64,000 nucleotides of DNA, from contig CALMPI010000013.1 in NCBI GenBank assembly GCA_937872175.1, positions 1 to 64,000 of the forward strand. Reading direction: 5' to 3'. The notes under the pieces were generated by a model. That model saw only the letters and a list, made by a program, of their open reading frames with translations. It did not search any database and was not told the DNA's origin. Origin of the DNA: an uncultured Flavobacteriales bacterium. GTDB taxonomy: Bacteria; Bacteroidota; Bacteroidia; Flavobacteriales_F; PHOS-HE28. The translations under genes were made by a program, and so were the position numbers. The first letter of the stretch is position 1. Each line of letters opens with the position of its first letter. Positions 60,393-64,000 of the stretch are shown in pieces.

Positions 60393-62105
60393 TCACTCCA
60401 CCACCATGCTCCCGTGGTAGATCCGGTCGCCCTTGCTCAAGGTCACCTTGTACAGCCCGGGCGCCACGCCGGACACGTCCATCCGGGGGTCGCCGCCGCT
60501 CATGTCCAGCTGCCGGGCACGCACCAGCCGGCCGCTGCTGTCGAAGACGCTCAACAGGAGGTCCACTTCATTCCGCAGTCCGGTGGGCACCTTGATCCGG
60601 AACGAGCCCTGGTTGGGGTTGGCGTAGAGGAGCAGTTCATCCAGCTCCCAGGGGGGTATGCCATCCAACGCATTCACCTTGGCGATGAAAACATCCTGGT
60701 CAAGAGAATTACCGACCAGCGCCATGCCATCGAACCACGCAGTGCCACGGAACTGGCCGCAGACCACAGGTTGTTCATCCGGGTCAAGGACCAAAGACCA
60801 TCCCTCTAGTGGAACATTCGGTTGCAAAGGTGAGTAACTGTCGATCTCCGTGCGCACCAATTCGATGCAACGACCGTCCGCATCAACATGAGCTAGAAGC
60901 ATCGATGCCCACTCGAACCCAGCAATCACCGATGTACATCCCCCGATATCGATACTGTCTCCAACGTTCCCCGCACGCAATCGACCAAGAAGGTAGACAT
61001 CGTCTGATGTCCCAATGGCCATGTCCATTGGTGCCAAGTTGGGACCATACCCTCCCCCTGTGGTCGTTGACCGGATATACTCACCATTCGGATCAAAGCG
61101 GACCATGAAGAGCGGATCATCACCCACCAAGGTATCCATCCCTAAAACCATCGTATCCAAATACATCTTGTCACCGACCACGACAACCCCATGGTCATTT
61201 ACGGCCATCGCCGAAACATACGCTGTCGGTCCAGCAGTAAGGGATTCTCCATACGCCTTACCCCACAGGGCCCTCCCGAGATAGTTGAATTTGGCCAAGA
61301 CCAGTTTTCGCACGCTCACATCTACGAACACGGTATCGAACTGGAGCTGACCACCAAAGTTCGAGTAAGTGCGCCCATGCACGTAGAAGCCATCATCAAC
61401 CGGCTCCATAAGGGTCACCGAACCTTCTGGATAGGTCGGCATCTGTACCGCCCATTCACATGTTCCCGAAGAACTGAACTTCAGAATGGATTCCCCTTCC
61501 AGGATGACAACTCCATCCACGATGGTGGCGCCTCCGGAATACATGATCAGGATGTCTCCGTCCGGGGTGCTCTCCATGTCACGAACGTGATCATCTTCCT
61601 CACTACCGAAGCTACGAGCCCAATTGCAAACACCATCAGCGTTATAGGAGGCCAGGAAGACTTGGGCTCCGCTGGTATCATCGCTGACATTGTACGGGCC
61701 AAAGTCCCAGCTTGAACACATCGTTCCGGAGAAGTACACCGCGCTTCCTGCTGGGTGGACAGCCACGTATGGCGCTCCAAAGTCATTGCCTGTCCCACAA
61801 CTGGTCTGTGAGACACGCACGGGTTGCTCCAACCAGACCACCTCACCCATCCTGTTCATCTTCATGAAGGGGATGCAAGGCAAAGCGGAGAGGCTGTCAG
61901 TGCCGAACATCATACTGGAAAAGTCCCCGGTCATGTACAAGTTCCCCACCCCATCCTGCGCGATGCGTCCTTGATCCTGCCCGGAACCCTGCCCGAAGGT
62001 CTTCGCCCACTGCCATTCCTGCGCGGTCGCAACGACACTCGCTGCCACCCAAAGCGCAGCGGACAGGGAAATTCGCGGGCTCATGAGCCGGACCATGGGA
62101 AGCAT
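60393..62105 (-). CDS. secreted T9SS cargo protein with SBBP-like repeats
   Basis: 570 aa. Signal peptide (about 8-30, ISLSAALWVAASVVATAQ), then repeats of the W-A-K-x-F-G / G-N-L-Y-M-T-G-D-F type (EWQWAKTFGQGSGQDQGR, NWARSFGSEEDDHVRDM, ALWGKAYGESLTAG), typical of beta-propeller-like surface proteins, and a C-terminal T9SS sorting domain (LLYANPNQGSFRIKV to IYHGSMVVE). Middle codons are clearly less GC-rich than in neighbours. A start at 62084 is also possible. Function unknown. Confidence 0.83.
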   Translation of the reverse strand: MLPMVRLMSPRISLSAALWVAASVVATAQEWQWAKTFGQGSGQDQGRIAQDGVGNLYMTGDFSSMMFGTDSLSALPCIPFMKMNRMGEVVWLEQPVRVSQTSCGTGNDFGAPYVAVHPAGSAVYFSGTMCSSWDFGPYNVSDDTSGAQVFLASYNADGVCNWARSFGSEEDDHVRDMESTPDGDILIMYSGGATIVDGVVILEGESILKFSSSGTCEWAVQMPTYPEGSVTLMEPVDDGFYVHGRTYSNFGGQLQFDTVFVDVSVRKLVLAKFNYLGRALWGKAYGESLTAGPTAYVSAMAVNDHGVVVVGDKMYLDTMVLGMDTLVGDDPLFMVRFDPNGEYIRSTTTGGGYGPNLAPMDMAIGTSDDVYLLGRLRAGNVGDSIDIGGCTSVIAGFEWASMLLAHVDADGRCIELVRTEIDSYSPLQPNVPLEGWSLVLDPDEQPVVCGQFRGTAWFDGMALVGNSLDQDVFIAKVNALDGIPPWELDELLLYANPNQGSFRIKVPTGLRNEVDLLLSVFDSSGRLVRARQLDMSGGDPRMDVSGVAPGLYKVTLSKGDRIYHGSMVVE

Positions 62106-62355
62106 GCGGTCGTAAGCGCTGAACGAAGGCCTCGAGCCACACCTCGAAGCTACGGGTTCGGCCTCGCTCCGGTGTTGACCCGCTGGGCGAAAGATCCGCG
62201 CTCCTTACAAGGCCAACTGCCAGTGGTGCACGCCGCGGCCCAGGTCCGGGTCGGAGCAGAGCTCATCATTCACTGCACGGAGCAAGGCATGATGGTTCGA
62301 GGGTGACCGAGCATCTCAGCACCCCCTGCGCCGCTGCGTGAGGCACACGGCCCCC

Positions 62356-62931
62356 TCACCAACCCGCCGTGAAGCCCGTCTGGAAGCTCGGATAGTCCTG
62401 CTTCTTGTAGGCCCCCTCGCCGATGTACTTCAGGATCGGTTCGATCTGCTGGGGGGTGAGGTAGCCCTGCACCGGGGCGATCACATCGAGGTTCTCGTTG
62501 AGGTACACCACCGTGGGGTAGGCGATGCGGCCCTCCACGTTGGCGATGGCGTAGGTGAGTTCGTGCGTGCCGTTGCGCCCGCCGCCCGCCGCCGGGTTGT
62601 ACTGCGGGTTCTTGAAGGTCTGGCCCTTGAAGGTCACCGGGTCGCCCCCCTCGGCGTTGAACTTCACGGCGTAGAAGTGGGCGTTGACGTACTCCACCAG
62701 CCTGGCGTCAGTGAAGGTGCGGCTGGCCAGCATCTTGCAGGGGCCGCACCAGTTGGTGTACACGTCCACCAGGATGGGCTTGGGCACCTTCTTGGTGGCC
62801 GCCTGGGCCTGCTCCAGGCTCAGCCAGTTGATGGCGGCGCCGGCGGACGGGGCGGTGGTGGTGGTGCCCTGGGCGGACACCGTGCCGTGGATCAGGACGG
62901 GCACCAGGAGGGCGAGGAGGGGGGAGCGCAT
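62356..62931 (-). CDS. secreted thioredoxin-family protein
   Basis: 191 aa. Signal peptide (about 1-20), then a thioredoxin domain with intact WCGPC at residues 61-65 (VDVYTNWCGPCKML), an insertion rich in Gly/Asn (about 110-130) and the cis-Pro region AYPTVVYLNE. A periplasmic thiol-disulfide exchanger or DUF255-like variant. Likely substrates are exported proteins or cytochrome maturation; none is indicated by context. Confidence 0.88.
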   Translation of the reverse strand: MRSPLLALLVPVLIHGTVSAQGTTTTAPSAGAAINWLSLEQAQAATKKVPKPILVDVYTNWCGPCKMLASRTFTDARLVEYVNAHFYAVKFNAEGGDPVTFKGQTFKNPQYNPAAGGGRNGTHELTYAIANVEGRIAYPTVVYLNENLDVIAPVQGYLTPQQIEPILKYIGEGAYKKQDYPSFQTGFTAGW

Positions 62932-62984
62932 GGAGGAGCGTGTGCGGTTCAGCAAGCGAAGATCATGCCGGATCGGGATACCGG

Positions 62985-64000
62985 TCAATGGACGCCCCGC
63001 ATCAGGCGGCGCACCACGGGGCTGATGGCGATCAGCACCACCCCGGCCACCAGCGCGTAGAGGCCCAGCTGCAGGTAGCCGTCGGTGTAGCTCTGGAGCT
63101 TGGCCATGTTGGTGGCCTCTTCGCCCACCACGCTCATGCCGGCGCCCAGCAGGCCCGCCACGTACTGCCCGTAGGCGCTGGCCAGGAACCACATGCCCAT
63201 CATCAGCCCCTGCACGCTCTGCGGCGACAGCTTGGTCATCAGCGACAGGCCGATGGGGCTCAGGCACAGCTCCCCGAAGGTGATCACGAAGTAGCCTAGC
63301 GTGAAGAGGTCCAGGGAGGTCACCCCGTCCGCGTCGGCGAAGAAGATGGTGGCGTAGAACACGTAGAAGGCCAGCGCCAGCAGCAGGAAGCCCAGGCCGA
63401 ACTTCACCACGCTGTTGGGCTCCAGCTTCCGCTTGGCCAGCCACACCCACAGGATGCCCAGCGGCGCCGCGAAGGCGATCACGAAGAGCGAGTTGGAGCT
63501 GTTGTTCACCACGTTGGGGTCCATGGGGATGCCCAGCAGGCTGTGCTTCAGGTTGTTCAGCGCGAACAGGCTGAGGCTGCCGCCGCTCTGCTCGAAGAAG
63601 GCCCAGAACAGCACCGAGAACAGGATGAACACCAGCGCCGCCAGCAGCCGCTTGTTCTCCGCCGCGCTGAACTTGCGCATCTCCCAGCCCAGGTACACCA
63701 GCGTGGCCGGACCGATGAGGTACATGAACAGGTCGGTGTACGCCGTGTTGGTCACCAGCAGCAGGATGAAGGGGATGGCCACCAGCGAGCCGATGTAGGT
63801 GGCGATCTCGTAGATCTTGCGGCGGTTCACCGGCATGTCCGGGTGCAGCGGGCTCAGGCCGATGGGCCCCAGGCTGCGCTGGGTGTACAGGAAGTTGATG
63901 AGGCTGATGGTCATCACCACGCCCACCAGCGCGAAGGCCCAGCTCCAGCTGTGGTACTTGCCCACGTACACCATCAGGATGCCGCCCAGCAGCGCGCCCA
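62985..64000 (-). CDS. POT-family proton-dependent oligopeptide transporter, C-terminal part
   Basis: The C-terminal roughly 340 residues of a major-facilitator POT (PTR2/DtpT-type) protein; the N-terminus lies beyond the right edge. About eight helices are visible, with the family segment FWAFFEQSGGSLSLFA (E and Q near the substrate site) and GELCLSPIGLSLMTKLSP. Imports di- and tripeptides with protons. The frame is open to position 64000, so the gene continues. Confidence 0.92.
   Translation of the reverse strand, partial: GALLGGILMVYVGKYHSWSWAFALVGVVMTISLINFLYTQRSLGPIGLSPLHPDMPVNRRKIYEIATYIGSLVAIPFILLLVTNTAYTDLFMYLIGPATLVYLGWEMRKFSAAENKRLLAALVFILFSVLFWAFFEQSGGSLSLFALNNLKHSLLGIPMDPNVVNNSSNSLFVIAFAAPLGILWVWLAKRKLEPNSVVKFGLGFLLLALAFYVFYATIFFADADGVTSLDLFTLGYFVITFGELCLSPIGLSLMTKLSPQSVQGLMMGMWFLASAYGQYVAGLLGAGMSVVGEEATNMAKLQSYTDGYLQLGLYALVAGVVLIAISPVVRRLMRGVH

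Overview
The window comes from a high-GC member of the Bacteroidota, most likely an uncultured Flavobacteriales-type lineage. The evidence is the fused LpxC-FabZ protein, many secreted proteins ending in type IX secretion (T9SS) sorting domains, starts without Shine-Dalgarno sequences preceded by TAnnTTTG-like -7 boxes, DUF2911 and POT-family genes, and a type II-C CRISPR system with long GTTGTG-type repeats. No rRNA or tRNA gene was found. The right edge cuts a peptide transporter gene. The left edge lies in a tandem repeat that may be the end of a minus-strand gene.

Layout. 1-900: a 22-bp tandem repeat with a 110-bp higher-order period, a doubtful minus-strand gene and a second 22-nt repeat. 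0.9-10 kb, plus strand: an SDR dehydrogenase, a DUF2911 lipid-anchored or membrane protein, then the lipid A block lpxD, lpxC-fabZ, lpxA, an ABC ATPase, efp, a second lpxD and a SpoIIE-type phosphatase. 9.9-14.8 kb, minus strand: a polysaccharide block (flippase, two Wzz-like proteins, O-antigen ligase). 15.2-21.3 kb: T9SS cargo genes with a recent 399-bp partial duplication, one frameshift and composite repeats. 21.3-35 kb: proline dehydrogenase, aroB-aroA, a propeller histidine kinase, two T9SS cargo proteins around fhs, and a remnant of a PHB-depolymerase-like esterase. 35-37.3 kb: a collagen-like protein and a small T9SS protein.

37.3-50.5 kb is the centrepiece: a type II-C CRISPR-Cas9 island. 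It holds an array of 95 repeats and 94 spacers (plus sense), a bidirectional terminator, cas2, cas1 and cas9 on the minus strand, and a tracrRNA on the plus strand. The island is bracketed by a perfect 157-bp direct repeat made from the 3' part of a membrane protein gene. The left copy keeps what looks like the original stop codon. The right copy now reads into the tracrRNA terminator. So the island appears to have been inserted into, or duplicated around, the end of that gene. Each CRISPR repeat also carries a correctly spaced Bacteroidota promoter (TTG, 19 nt, GATCTTTG), which suggests that every crRNA has its own start.

50.3-64 kb: the host operon of that membrane gene (a propeller-fused class III cyclase and two paralogous polytopic proteins), a small DNA-binding-like protein, an OmpA-family protein, a MATE transporter, a deiodinase-like thioredoxin-fold protein without its redox residue, a T9SS cargo protein, a thioredoxin and a POT transporter.

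Several genes share a promoter pattern in which the -7 box ends 4-10 nt before the start codon, so their mRNAs may be leaderless or nearly so. All assignments come from reading the sequence and family knowledge; no search was run.
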